Source: Desulfofundulus thermosubterraneus DSM 16057 (GTDB lineage Bacteria; Bacillota; Desulfotomaculia; Desulfotomaculales; Desulfovirgulaceae). From it: 64,000 bases of DNA. Location of the stretch: positions 1-64,000 of the forward strand of contig NZ_FQZM01000017.1 in NCBI RefSeq assembly GCF_900142025.1, given 5' to 3'. The notes under the pieces were generated by a model. It saw nothing but the letters and a program-made list of their open reading frames with translations. It made no database searches and had not been told where the DNA came from. The position numbers and the translations under genes are program-made. Position 1 is the first letter of the stretch. The number at the start of each line of letters is the position of its first letter. Shown here piece after piece: positions 24,717 to 35,588 of the stretch.

Positions 24717-25958
24717 TCACACTAAATTTAAGGCCTCTAATAGCCTCGCCTTGTAGCGCGACCACTCGTAGTTTTCCAGAAAATAAGCCCGTCCTTTTTT
24801 TCCAACCTCATTCCTCAAAACTAGATTGCCACGCAAGGTCTCCACAGCATCTACAAACTCACGATAGTTACGGTAAGCAAATCCGGCGCCTGATCGATTA
24901 ACGTGCCCAGCCAGCACCGGGCAATAGCCGTTAACAACTACCGGAGTACCCATCATAAAGGCCTCCAAAACCACAATGGAAAGGGACTCGTAAGGACTGG
25001 GCAGAACAACTGCCAAAGCGCCAGCCATGAGCCGGAGCTTTTCCTCTTCGGAAACAAAGCCACAAAGCTCAATCCCTGCACTTTTCTCCACCTGCAGGTT
25101 CAGGCTTGCTCTGCCGATAAGCTTTAGTTTGAGCAGGCTCTCGGGGTGCTCAAGCTTGTAGCGGCTAAAGTAATCCAACAGAATATTTACCCCCTTAGCA
25201 GCATCAATACGTCCGGCATAAAGGAGGTAGTGCTTTTCACTGCCATGCTTCGTTTTGTGGCAGAGCGTACTTCCTTCGCTACCCGCATTCTGGTCGACCA
25301 AACCGTAACCCACCACTCGACCTTTTACTTCCCCCCAGAGCCGCCGCGCCAAATCAGCCTCTTCTTGTGTCGAAAATAAGAGGTTATACCGGGAGTACTT
25401 GCGCCATATGGAGAGATAGGCGTGGGCTTCGTCGTGCAGGGTGGGATGAAGGAAGACCCTTCCCGGATCACCGACACAGTCCACCCCGAAATAGGTGGTG
25501 GGGTATAGATAGGTAAAGAAAATCACGGCATCGTAAAGGGGCCAGTTATCCCGGAGGTACTGAAATAACCCGGAAGAAAAGGGCCCCTGCCACCGGATGA
25601 GTTCCTCCTGAAAGCTTACCGGCAGCCTCAAACAGCGCTCCTGCCAGCTTCTCTTCTGCAAAGGAGAAAGCTCAAAGAAGCGCTCGGGATTGATCCCGCC
25701 TAGGAAAATCCGGTTCAACTCGTGAAAATAGGGCGGCGTTTCAAAGTCGGGGTGAAAGCGCAGCACGCTCAGGCCGTCCTCAACACTTTCCCCTTCCCGG
25801 TAATATCTCGCCCAGGTGATGTGATCCCTCGCAGTGGAGGTCAAAATAGTTACTTCACAGGGCGCCTTTAGGACTCTGGCAAGGACGCCTGCATAAGTTT
25901 CTGCCCCGCCCTGAACCTCACCGCCAAACCGCTGAACCACTAAAGCCACTCGCTTCAT
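24717..25958 (-). CDS. Glycosyltransferase family 4
   Basis: About 413 residues: MKRVALVVQRFGGEVQGGAETYAGVLARVL, an insert-rich N-terminal domain, then LLYAGRIDAAKGVNILLDYF and VLPSPYESLSIVVLEAFMMGTPVVVNGYCPVL in the donor-binding half. It starts at ATG 25958, overlapping the next upstream gene by four bases, with GGGAGGAG before it. With the two upstream genes it forms a translationally coupled glycosyltransferase/methyltransferase set. Confidence 0.83.
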   Translation of the reverse strand: MKRVALVVQRFGGEVQGGAETYAGVLARVLKAPCEVTILTSTARDHITWARYYREGESVEDGLSVLRFHPDFETPPYFHELNRIFLGGINPERFFELSPLQKRSWQERCLRLPVSFQEELIRWQGPFSSGLFQYLRDNWPLYDAVIFFTYLYPTTYFGVDCVGDPGRVFLHPTLHDEAHAYLSIWRKYSRYNLLFSTQEEADLARRLWGEVKGRVVGYGLVDQNAGSEGSTLCHKTKHGSEKHYLLYAGRIDAAKGVNILLDYFSRYKLEHPESLLKLKLIGRASLNLQVEKSAGIELCGFVSEEEKLRLMAGALAVVLPSPYESLSIVVLEAFMMGTPVVVNGYCPVLAGHVNRSGAGFAYRNYREFVDAVETLRGNLVLRNEVGKKGRAYFLENYEWSRYKARLLEALNLV

Positions 25959-27058
25959 GAGGAGTACACTCCTCCCAGAGCCCCGAGGAAGGCAGCCTCC
26001 AGAACCTGCCACGCAAAACGCCTATGGTAGTTATTTTTGCCATGACTTGCAAGGTGAAGCCGGTAATCAGGATTGGCCAAGAGCACCGCTACAGCCGTGG
26101 CAAAACGCTCATAATCCAGCTCTTCGAAGATAAGCTGGTTTTCCCCAGTTGTCTCTGACACCGCAGCCCGCCCCAGGGCCACCACCGGCACACCTACAGC
26201 CTGGGCTTCGATTATGGGTACACAGAAGCCCTCGTGTTCGCTGAGCGTTAAGAAGACGCTTGCAGCCATGTAAAAGGCCTTGAGCTGCGTTTGGCTGACC
26301 TTTCCCGGAAAGGTAACCAGGTCAAGAAGGCGGTTTGCCGCCAAATAATTCTCCACCTCGCGGTAATACTTCGCAAGCTGCGGGTTCCTGCCGCCTACCC
26401 AAATAAACCGAAACTTAGCGCTGTAAAGGTTCAGCAGAGAGCGGGCCACGCGGACAAAATGATGCAAGCCTTTGTTGGGGGCCTGCCTCCCAACAAAAAG
26501 AATTATGGGTCTGGCGTCAGCCAGAAGGCTTTCTAATGTTCTAATATCAGCCTGTAGAGAAAGTAACTCATCGGCTTGGTGAAAGGGAGCCACTACCAGG
26601 CATTTATCCGGAGGCGCCCCCTCGCTAATCAGCTCCTCACAGTTGTACCGAGAATCGGCAAGAAAATGGGTACAGAGCTTGATCAAACGCCTAGTCTGTT
26701 CTCTTCCGCGCTTTACCAGTTTTTCTAATTCCGCGCTGTAGCCGGCAAAAAACTGAGGCGGCGTTACATTGTGATAGCGCAAAAACCGGTAAGATCCCAT
26801 ATGCTGGTTAAGGAGCTTCTCCCCTGCCGGCCACTCAATTCCGTGGTGGTAAATTATTGCTTCCACATTTTTTACTTGATCCATGCTGGCCATAAGAGGA
26901 GCAAACTGGGGTTCGTAATACTCAGCGTAAAGGTATACCCTAGCTCCCCTTTGTCTGAGGAGTTTGTATTCCTCCAGCACATCGTTCCCTATGGCATCTC
27001 CTGAAGAAAGGCTCGGTAGCAGAATGGCTATAGAAGAGTTCTCAATCACTACCGCCAC
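25955..27058 (-). CDS. Glycosyltransferase family 4
   Basis: 367 residues, GT4. SLSSGDAIGNDVLEEYKLLRQRGARVY is followed by PIILFVGRQAPNKGLHHFVRVARSLL and FLTLSEHEGFCVPIIEAQAVGVPVVAL, the expected two Rossmann domains and donor site. The start is GTG 27058, 10 bp inside the methyltransferase gene, and its end overlaps the next glycosyltransferase by four bases. In D-rhamnan and S-layer glycan systems such enzymes act as the polymerising rhamnosyltransferases; that role here is inference. Confidence 0.84.
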   Translation of the reverse strand: MAVVIENSSIAILLPSLSSGDAIGNDVLEEYKLLRQRGARVYLYAEYYEPQFAPLMASMDQVKNVEAIIYHHGIEWPAGEKLLNQHMGSYRFLRYHNVTPPQFFAGYSAELEKLVKRGREQTRRLIKLCTHFLADSRYNCEELISEGAPPDKCLVVAPFHQADELLSLQADIRTLESLLADARPIILFVGRQAPNKGLHHFVRVARSLLNLYSAKFRFIWVGGRNPQLAKYYREVENYLAANRLLDLVTFPGKVSQTQLKAFYMAASVFLTLSEHEGFCVPIIEAQAVGVPVVALGRAAVSETTGENQLIFEELDYERFATAVAVLLANPDYRLHLASHGKNNYHRRFAWQVLEAAFLGALGGVYSS

Positions 27059-28437
27059 CCCACTACTGCGTAATCCTGGTACCCGAAAAGGAGATCGTTG
27101 AGCTTAGCAACGTTCAGATCATCACCCTGCAAGCACAGTGCCTCAGGCACAGGGGAGCTGAACCTGACCGCCACCCTTCTGAAACCCGCCGCCTCCAGCA
27201 AAAAGCGCAAGGTCGGAGCGGGGATGGGGCGCTGGTGGGTTAAATCGAGGTAGAAGTTTTGCAGCGCCGCCAGTGAATGCGGGTTCACCGTCTCCAGGAT
27301 TATTACCCCGCCGGGCTTAAGCTTGACCAGGGCCGTCTGCACCAGGTGCCAGAGTTCCGAGGGTGCAAGGTGTTCAACTAACTGGAAGGCGGTAACGGCA
27401 CAGAGACTCTCGTCTGGCAGAGATTGGAGATAAGAGATAGCCTCCGCCCTTTCCACCTCCAGGCCCTTTTCCTGGCAGCGGCTGATCATGGCCTCGTTCA
27501 AGTCCACCCCTTTGGCGGGGATGCCCGCCTCGCGGCAGAGCTCCAGAAACTCCCCTCTTCCCGCTCCCAGGTCCAGCAGGTAGCCGCCGCAAGCTTCGTG
27601 AGCTTTTTGCACGTCGGGTAGGTACGCCCGCTGCCTTTCTTTGATGAGTTCCTCCGGGCCGCGGAACTGCTGCTCGAAGGCATGGTACAGCCAGGTGGTG
27701 TCCGCGGGATCCTGAAGTGGGCGTAGTGCGTGACCTGGGCCTTCTTCTTCCTGCGGCACGGGCCATCTGCCCGTGCGCTGGTACTGCAGGGCCAGGGCCA
27801 GCTTGGCCCGCAGGAAGGCTGCTTCCGCCCGGTAGTCCTCCACCAAGCGGCGCAGGGAAGCAAGTTCTCGGAGCGTATCCTGGACCTGCTGCTTGGCCTC
27901 AATCACCTCGCGCTGCAAATCGGCCTTATCGGTGGCCACTTCGGTGAGAACCTGCTTGGTTTTGGCATCCCATTCCTGAAAGGCTTTTTCTAACAGCTCG
28001 ATTTTCTGAGCGAGTTGTCGCTGTGTTTCTTGCAGTGCAGCGACGTTTTCCTCCAGCACCGGCCGCTGTGTCGCCCGGTCAGCTTCTTCCAGCCGCAAGG
28101 CGATCCTGTCCAGGCAGTCTAAAATTGCTATGTTGAAATTAGTTATCTGCTGGAAAAGGGGCTGGTAGAGCCAGTAGGTGCTTTTCCGTACCGCCCGCTT
28201 GAAGAAGGTAATGAAAGGGCTCCAGAAAGGGCGTAAGGAACGCACGGGGATGCGGTTCATATCCACCTGCGCTTTTTCTGCTGCCCGGTTCAGCGCCCAC
28301 CGGATTTCCTCCATCACACCCTGGCCGTTAGCTCCAAGATCGGCTGCAGCGGAAAACCCTGAAGTAACTGTCCTCTTAGTTACCAGCAATTCTTCAATAT
28401 CCCGTTTTATAGCTTGTATAACCGGATCCTCTCCCAT
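27049..28437 (-). CDS. Methyltransferase with long coiled coil, possible chain terminator
   Basis: About 462 residues. Residues 1-80 are helical. About 110-220 form a long coiled coil (QETQRQLAQKIELLEKAFQE, then AKQQVQDTLRELASLRRLVE). The rest is a class I SAM methyltransferase with motif I LLDLGAGRGEFLELC, VDLNEAMISRC, and a motif-III-like LKPGGVIILETVNP. In ABC-exporter-dependent O-antigens, WbdD-type proteins combine a capping methyltransferase with a coiled-coil ruler that sets chain length; WsaE of Geobacillus joins methyl- and rhamnosyltransferases. The architecture and coupling fit such a role, by inference. GAGGAGG precedes ATG 28437. Confidence 0.78.
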   Translation of the reverse strand: MGEDPVIQAIKRDIEELLVTKRTVTSGFSAAADLGANGQGVMEEIRWALNRAAEKAQVDMNRIPVRSLRPFWSPFITFFKRAVRKSTYWLYQPLFQQITNFNIAILDCLDRIALRLEEADRATQRPVLEENVAALQETQRQLAQKIELLEKAFQEWDAKTKQVLTEVATDKADLQREVIEAKQQVQDTLRELASLRRLVEDYRAEAAFLRAKLALALQYQRTGRWPVPQEEEGPGHALRPLQDPADTTWLYHAFEQQFRGPEELIKERQRAYLPDVQKAHEACGGYLLDLGAGRGEFLELCREAGIPAKGVDLNEAMISRCQEKGLEVERAEAISYLQSLPDESLCAVTAFQLVEHLAPSELWHLVQTALVKLKPGGVIILETVNPHSLAALQNFYLDLTHQRPIPAPTLRFLLEAAGFRRVAVRFSSPVPEALCLQGDDLNVAKLNDLLFGYQDYAVVGWR

Positions 28438-28505
28438 TAAAAGCACACCTCCTCGGGGACAAAAACGATGTAACTAATTTTTCTTAAGGGTAATTTAATT
28501 CGACA

Positions 28506-30481
<1,976 letters not shown>

Positions 30482-30530
30482 TTAGCTTTGTATTAACTTT
30501 TTAAGCCTATAAGGCCGGCGCAGCAAATTT

Positions 30531-31268
30531 TTACACCGCCGCCCCGCCCACAAATTCCGCATACGCCCGGGCCACTTCCGCGGCCGAACCCTGCATCCTT
30601 ACCTCCCCCCGGTCCAGCCACACGGCTACGTCACAAAGTTCCTCCACTTGCCCGGGCGAGTGGGTGACAAAGATGATAGTGGTTCCCCTTTTTTGTAGCT
30701 CCCTTATCTTGGCCAGGCACTTTTCCTGGAAGGCCAGATCTCCCACGGCCAACACCTCATCGATAAGGAGGATATCCGGGGCCACGTGCACGGCCACAGC
30801 AAACCCCAACCGCATGTACATCCCGGAAGAGTAGTTGCGCACGGGGTTATCGATAAAGTCGCCCAACTCGGCAAAGGCAATGATTTCCTCTAGTTTCTCC
30901 TTGGTCTGCTTGCGGGTTAATCCTAAAATGGAGGCGTTTAAAAATACGTTTTCCCTTCCGGTAAAGTCAGGGTGGAAGCCGGCACCGAGCTCAAGTAAAG
31001 TGGAGACCCGGCCGTTTACCTTCACTTCTCCTCTAGTAGGGTAAAGTATCCGGCTTATAATTTTAAGCAGGGTGCTTTTACCTGAGCCGTTACGGCCTAT
31101 AAGCCCGACCGTGCTCCCCTTGGGTACTGTAAGGTTTACGCCTTTCAAGGCCCAGAAGTCTTCGGCCTTCTGCCTGCCCCAGAAGATAACGCGTTCCTTA
31201 AGGCTATAGGCTTTATCGTGGTAAAGGCGGAATTTTTTCCAGACATCCTTGACTTCAACTGCTACCAA
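30531..31268 (-). CDS. wzt: Polysaccharide ABC exporter ATPase
   Basis: About 245 residues: Walker A GLIGRNGSGKSTLLK, signature VRNYSSGMYMRLGFA and Walker B ILLIDEVLAVGD. It belongs to the Wzt/TagH/RfbE group that powers ABC-2 polysaccharide export. It lacks the extra C-terminal carbohydrate-binding domain of long Wzt proteins, so it should not recognise a modified chain end. The likely start is TTG 31268 with GGAG eight bases upstream. The matching permease is not adjacent but at 40484-41260, where a dead ATPase fragment remains. Confidence 0.87.
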   Translation of the reverse strand: MVAVEVKDVWKKFRLYHDKAYSLKERVIFWGRQKAEDFWALKGVNLTVPKGSTVGLIGRNGSGKSTLLKIISRILYPTRGEVKVNGRVSTLLELGAGFHPDFTGRENVFLNASILGLTRKQTKEKLEEIIAFAELGDFIDNPVRNYSSGMYMRLGFAVAVHVAPDILLIDEVLAVGDLAFQEKCLAKIRELQKRGTTIIFVTHSPGQVEELCDVAVWLDRGEVRMQGSAAEVARAYAEFVGGAAV

Positions 31269-31317
31269 GAGGGTCACTCCATGCCATGTTTCTTTTAAGG
31301 AGAATAATGCTTCTTAA

Positions 31318-31335
31318 CGCCAGGTACCCCTGGCG
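31318..31335. promoter_or_regulatory. Perfect hairpin upstream of wzt
   Basis: CGCCAGG, TACC, CCTGGCG: a 7-bp perfect inverted repeat about 50 bp before the wzt start. There is no T-run, so it is more likely an operator or mRNA structure than a terminator. Confidence 0.4.
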
Positions 31336-31354
31336 CCCCTAATCCGGGCGGCTC

Positions 31355-31383
31355 TTGACATTTCCTGATACAATCTTTACATT
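31355..31383 (+). promoter_or_regulatory. Plus-strand promoter-like sequence
   Basis: TTGACA (31355-31360), 17 bp, TACATT (31378-31383). It points away from wzt into the relic zone, where all real genes are on the minus strand; any transcript would be antisense to the dead GT2 copy. Confidence 0.45.
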
Positions 31384-31457
31384 ATTCGCCAAAAGAGGTG
31401 GAATTCCTTTCTTTTTCGCACCCTTATTTTGAATCCCATACAGGTACCTGCTTAATT

Positions 31458-31790
31458 TTAATCATTGACAGGACGAAGTGTGTAACCGTGCAGCTCAATA
31501 TCCGCAAGTTCGTCCACTCGCACCCGAACCTCCTGATCGCTGACCGCTTCATTCAATATAACGGACCGGCTCAGGAAAATGAGAAACGTCTGAAAACCCA
31601 TGCCGAGTAGCACGTCGGCGAGTATCAGGGACTGCACATACCCCTGACCCTGAATGCTACGCTTAACATAGGACTGAATACTCTTCACCAGTCACGAGGG
31701 ACGAAGATCCCTATTCATCCGGATGGGCACCGAAGTGATGGCCATGTTCTTCTGCCCGGCCTGGATGATGGTATCTTTACTTCTTTAAGG
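31458..31790 (-). pseudogene. Degenerate GT2 copy fused to another gene's tail
   Basis: The minus strand gives TIIQAGQKNMAITSVPIR, then a TGA stop, LVKSIQSYVKRSI, then VQSLILADVLLGMGFQTFLI. These match the intact GT2 at 37790-38764 (TIIQAGQKNMAIMSVPVR... SIPSYIERSI... VQSVILAGVLLGMGFQTFLV) with the middle missing and a nonsense change. The last 35 codons (EVRVRVDELADIELHGYTL) instead resemble the C-terminal end of the large membrane protein at 31945-34155. It cannot be functional. Confidence 0.75.
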
Positions 31791-31944
31791 ATACTAAGAA
31801 AAACCTCCCTGTCCTTAGCTTCAATGTATATGTGATAGAGTACACGACGGTATTCTCTCCTCAATGGTCTTGCCAGAGGGCTTTGTATCACATCAAGTAA
31901 TGAAATGTTAAGATTCCAGACCGGACCCCGTTTGCCGATCCCTA
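31791..31944. other. No gene seen
   Basis: A low-complexity stretch between the GT2 relic and the stop of the large membrane protein. I see no gene or promoter in it. Confidence 0.3.
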
Positions 31945-34155
31945 TTACCTCTCCCTACCAGCCTCAACCGGGGTCAGCTCGTAACCCTCCAATTGCACCC
32001 TATCTTGCGCACCGACGTAGACCCGCACCTCAAGGTCGTCCACCGGCGCTTCAAGCCTCACCAGGCCATCCGCAAGGACACCAGATATCCCCTCAGTCGT
32101 CACCGCAAGGGGGAATTTAGCGTGCTGGACTGTACCTTTTTGCGAGACAACGTCAACCCAGGCTGAGTCAACCGCAGAAGCAGAGCCTTTAACTACAAGG
32201 CGATACTCCCCGGCTTTCACTGGGCTATAGGGACCAAACAAGAGGAATCCGGCGCGACCATCGGAAACAAGCCGCCCCTCTTTGAGTATTCCCACCTGGG
32301 TGAGTGTATTGCTTTCGTCGAATCGAAAAACATGTATCTTTAAAATATCCCGCTCCAAATTATACAAGCTTGAACTTTGAACATATTTGCTAGAGAGTCT
32401 AACAATCGCGTAGTGCTCCCGCTCCTCGATATGCACATAACCAGATTTTGCCAATTCCCTGATAATCGATTCCAACTCCTGCTTGTACTTCAATGGAGCA
32501 GGCCACGCATGCGCCGCCCACAGCATGTCGATATAGGGCAACACGACTGTATCTGCTTCACGCCGTACGAGAAGAAGCAACACCCGGTTGGAGAAACCAC
32601 TATTGACTCTCCCCATTTGGAAAGTTCGCATGGTCAAAGGCCAGTGTTTTCGTGCTTCGACCAGGTTCTTATCACCTCCAATATTGTAAGTACGAATGTT
32701 CAGGCGTGAAGCAAGATAGTTGACCAGGAAATCATTGCGGTAGGGAAGAAACGCCACCAATTCACCCTGATACAGCACTTTCTTCATGTCGTCAACAAGA
32801 TCAGCATCGATGCGGAAAAACATCTCACGGTTATTAACTTTCTCTATCCACTGCTTTTCAGGTAGAGGCAGGTTTGACACGATCAGCAGCGACAGCAATG
32901 CAAAACCCCATACCTGAGCGCGCCTGTCCATGCGGGCAATCAGTAAGACGATCAACGCCCAGAAGCCGAATACCCCAAGAGCGCTCCAACGATACGCTGC
33001 CCGCATATTCTTAAAACCTGGAAGGTTCTCGGATAGCCAAGCACTGCCGGTCGGGGCGACCGCAAGCTCAGCAGGCATAAGTGGACCCATTTCATGTGGC
33101 TTGACCGAATTGACCTTGAGAGATGGACCCAGCGACATATAAAAGCCGAACAAAGCTACCAATAAGAAACCCGCTGCCAGCTTAGTCTTTCTCCTCGTAC
33201 ACCACCATGCCACAAGTCCAACAAGAATCACCGGAATTGAGAATGTGGTCATCCACACTGACGCATCGCCAAAAAACTCCCGGTCGGATCGAGGCATACT
33301 TAGTCCCAACGCATCCCATAACCAGTGCATCCCCTTGGTCGGGATGGCAAGGAAGGTCAGATCAACGCCCCAGCCACGGAAGAAGTCCAAGGGTGCTGGT
33401 TCAAATTGCGGTTTTCCGACATAGACGGCGTACAGCGCATAGGCCAGCCCCAATCCCACTACATGAAGCGGGAATGCAAACACTAGCAAATGGCGCCGCC
33501 TCTCGGCGAAACGTATAAACACATAAGCAGCCAACAAACTAGAGCCAACCGCAAACATCATGAAACTGTACCCGTCCATGAAGATAGCAATCAGACAGAC
33601 GGCAACGTACAACGCGGCCGAACAGATAGCATCAACTCGGTCGGTTGGCAGAAGGGTGAATATCCGCAGGGCTGCCCAGAAATAGAACGACAATAACCCA
33701 ATACCGAGTGACAACATGGAATAACACGCATGCGCCCAGACCACTGGCATGCTCATCCACAACACCGCTCCCACCGCTGCAAGCGGCGCGCGCAGACCAA
33801 ACATCAAGCCGATGCGCCAGGCCCCGAAAAACGACACCGCCAGCCAAAGCGCTGCCATTGCTGCATAGGCATCCGCCGGATGCAAACCCGCTGCAATGAG
33901 GAAACCTGCTGGGTATAGGACGACCAAGCCGCAAAGGGCCGGTGCCGGGTCTGGTAAGCCAAAATTTTTCGCGTAAATAGAAAAAAGCGATTCATTCACG
34001 AACGACTGAGAATAGCCGGTCGCCGCCACTGCCTGGCCTAACGTTGGTACCGCGACGAATGGCACTGCACCGTGCAAAAACAGCACAAAAGCCAGCGCCA
34101 GCATGAAAACGGCAATTGCTTTCCAATTCGTTCTGGTTCTTTTAGCTTCCCACAT
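31945..34155 (-). CDS. Large multi-spanning membrane protein, unassigned
   Basis: About 736 residues. The first about 440 contain a dozen hydrophobic segments (for example AVFMLALAFVLFLHGAVPFV and ALYVAVCLIAIFMDGYSFMM), and the last about 290 form a soluble, beta-rich domain ending RVQLEGYELTPVEAG. The layout resembles GT-C-like or YfhO-like membrane glycosyltransferases, but I see no decisive motif and leave it unassigned. ATG 34155, after GGGGTGG, looks best; the frame opens at 34278. It lies among genes with a proteobacterial look, so a transferred origin is possible. Confidence 0.6.
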   Translation of the reverse strand: MWEAKRTRTNWKAIAVFMLALAFVLFLHGAVPFVAVPTLGQAVAATGYSQSFVNESLFSIYAKNFGLPDPAPALCGLVVLYPAGFLIAAGLHPADAYAAMAALWLAVSFFGAWRIGLMFGLRAPLAAVGAVLWMSMPVVWAHACYSMLSLGIGLLSFYFWAALRIFTLLPTDRVDAICSAALYVAVCLIAIFMDGYSFMMFAVGSSLLAAYVFIRFAERRRHLLVFAFPLHVVGLGLAYALYAVYVGKPQFEPAPLDFFRGWGVDLTFLAIPTKGMHWLWDALGLSMPRSDREFFGDASVWMTTFSIPVILVGLVAWWCTRRKTKLAAGFLLVALFGFYMSLGPSLKVNSVKPHEMGPLMPAELAVAPTGSAWLSENLPGFKNMRAAYRWSALGVFGFWALIVLLIARMDRRAQVWGFALLSLLIVSNLPLPEKQWIEKVNNREMFFRIDADLVDDMKKVLYQGELVAFLPYRNDFLVNYLASRLNIRTYNIGGDKNLVEARKHWPLTMRTFQMGRVNSGFSNRVLLLLVRREADTVVLPYIDMLWAAHAWPAPLKYKQELESIIRELAKSGYVHIEEREHYAIVRLSSKYVQSSSLYNLERDILKIHVFRFDESNTLTQVGILKEGRLVSDGRAGFLLFGPYSPVKAGEYRLVVKGSASAVDSAWVDVVSQKGTVQHAKFPLAVTTEGISGVLADGLVRLEAPVDDLEVRVYVGAQDRVQLEGYELTPVEAGRER

Positions 34156-34253
34156 GTAATATCCACCCCACAACTTCATTAGGGATGCAAACACAAAAAC
34201 CCCACATCCCACAAAACTGTTATCAACCACCCAAGCACTACGCGAGCAGTAAA

Positions 34254-34650
34254 TCAGATTCCGTAATCCTGCCACCAAGCAAAAACAGCAACACCAGTTC
34301 CCGCACTCACATACCCACCGTGCACCTGGGGTGATAAGACCCGCAAGCCAGGCAACCAGGTAAGCCCCGCAGGCAATATAGCCGTATCGATGGCTTGCGG
34401 TGCGACCAGCACCATAGTGCCAACAAACACGCAGCCTGATACAGCCAGAAACACCGCCTGCCAGCCTATCGCCCGCACCACTTCCGGGCCAAGCCAGCGC
34501 AGTCGGCTCTTGTCCTCGATGCTACCCCAGACCTCACAGTGGCACTCGATGATCTCTACATCTTTCTGGATGAACCCCCGGCGAGATATACACCCTAGAT
34601 TTACCCCCGTCGTAGGTTCCCCAATGTACGATTTGCATGCCAGTGCCTGC
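34254..34650 (-). pseudogene. Degenerate glycosyltransferase start and unknown hydrophobic tail
   Basis: Read on the minus strand, MQIVHWGTYDGGKSRVYI looks like the N terminus of a family 4 glycosyltransferase. After a one-base shift the sequence continues as GFIQKDVEIIECHCEVWGSI, which fits the next strand and loop of that fold. Then comes a hydrophobic stretch (AVFLAVSGCVFVGTMVLVAP) I cannot place and a stop at 34254. No intact gene can be built. Confidence 0.45.
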
Positions 34651-34652
34651 TC

Positions 34653-35588
34653 TCATTGTCTGACCTCCCGTACCCGCGATACTTGCCACCCAAGTAGTCC
34701 GAGAGCGAAGGCCAGACCGTCCCCCAAGGTCGTGGCCACACGCAGGGTGAGGCTGAGCCCGACGGCGACGCCACTGCCATAAAGTGACGAAAGCAACAGT
34801 ACCAACACGGACTCCCGCACGCCCAGTCCCGCCGGCGCACCGGGCGTCAGGTAACCGGCGATCCAGGAGACGGCAAAGAGGCTGGTGAGCACCAAAATGC
34901 GGCTTTCGGTTTGGCCGAAAAGAAAGCGTGCTTGCACGTCGAGCACGATGCCCACGAGCAGGAAACAGAGTAGGAAGAGCCCTATTACCTTGACCAGGGT
35001 ACCCAAGGTCGGTACGACGAGGCGCTCGCCTCCGGTAAACCGGCTGCCCAACGAGGGAAAGAAACCGTTGATCAAGCGTATTGCCACCCAAGGCAGGAAC
35101 AGGGTTGCCAGAAACAACAAGGCTATGCTGATTATTCGCACGCCGGGCAGTTTCCCAGGTTCGATAAGATACAGGAGGGAAAACAGGGTCAACCCAGCAC
35201 CAACGGCGACTCCCCAAGAGATTTCCTGAAACATGGTTTGTACCGTTGCGGACGTAGGAATTCCCACTTCCCGAGCCATGAACACCCGACCGAAATGTTG
35301 GCCTACATTGCCGGGGAGATATTTTGCGAACTGCCCGACGGAGTAGATGACCTGGATACGTTGCCAAGCTGTATTCACACCAAGACTACGCAGCAGTACC
35401 TGCCAGATGACCCCACCCAGTCCGACGCATAGCGCAGAGAGGAAGGTCGTGAACAGGAGCACGAGCAGTGTGTGCGCGCTCCATCCGAGCGCAGGGATGC
35501 GGTGAAACTGCTCAATGAAGTAACGGATAAAGAAACCTGTGGCCAACAGGGTCAGCGGGATGCCAAGCTTTTTCAGGGAGATACGCAT
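34653..35588 (-). CDS. Flippase-like LPG-synthase-type membrane protein
   Basis: 311 residues with about eight membrane helices, of the lysylphosphatidylglycerol synthase transmembrane (PF03706/UPF0104) family. The family motifs KYLPGNVGQHFGR (about 90-102) and APAGLGVRE (about 258-266) are present. Without the soluble synthase domain these proteins are often found in glycan loci (AglD-like) and may flip or process lipid-linked sugars. It overlaps the methyltransferase gene upstream by 16 bp, with AAGGAG eight bases before the ATG. Confidence 0.8.
   Translation of the reverse strand: MRISLKKLGIPLTLLATGFFIRYFIEQFHRIPALGWSAHTLLVLLFTTFLSALCVGLGGVIWQVLLRSLGVNTAWQRIQVIYSVGQFAKYLPGNVGQHFGRVFMAREVGIPTSATVQTMFQEISWGVAVGAGLTLFSLLYLIEPGKLPGVRIISIALLFLATLFLPWVAIRLINGFFPSLGSRFTGGERLVVPTLGTLVKVIGLFLLCFLLVGIVLDVQARFLFGQTESRILVLTSLFAVSWIAGYLTPGAPAGLGVRESVLVLLLSSLYGSGVAVGLSLTLRVATTLGDGLAFALGLLGWQVSRVREVRQ

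Noticed and set aside
27049-28437. Naming this gene wbdD
   Set aside because: The coiled coil precedes rather than follows the methyltransferase and there is no kinase domain.
31398-31610. A 70-codon plus-strand frame after the plus-strand promoter
   Set aside because: Its GTG overlaps the only purine-rich site, and it is the antisense of the GT2 relic.
34534-35367. A 277-codon minus-strand frame
   Set aside because: It overlaps the flippase-like gene in another frame, and that gene has clear family motifs.
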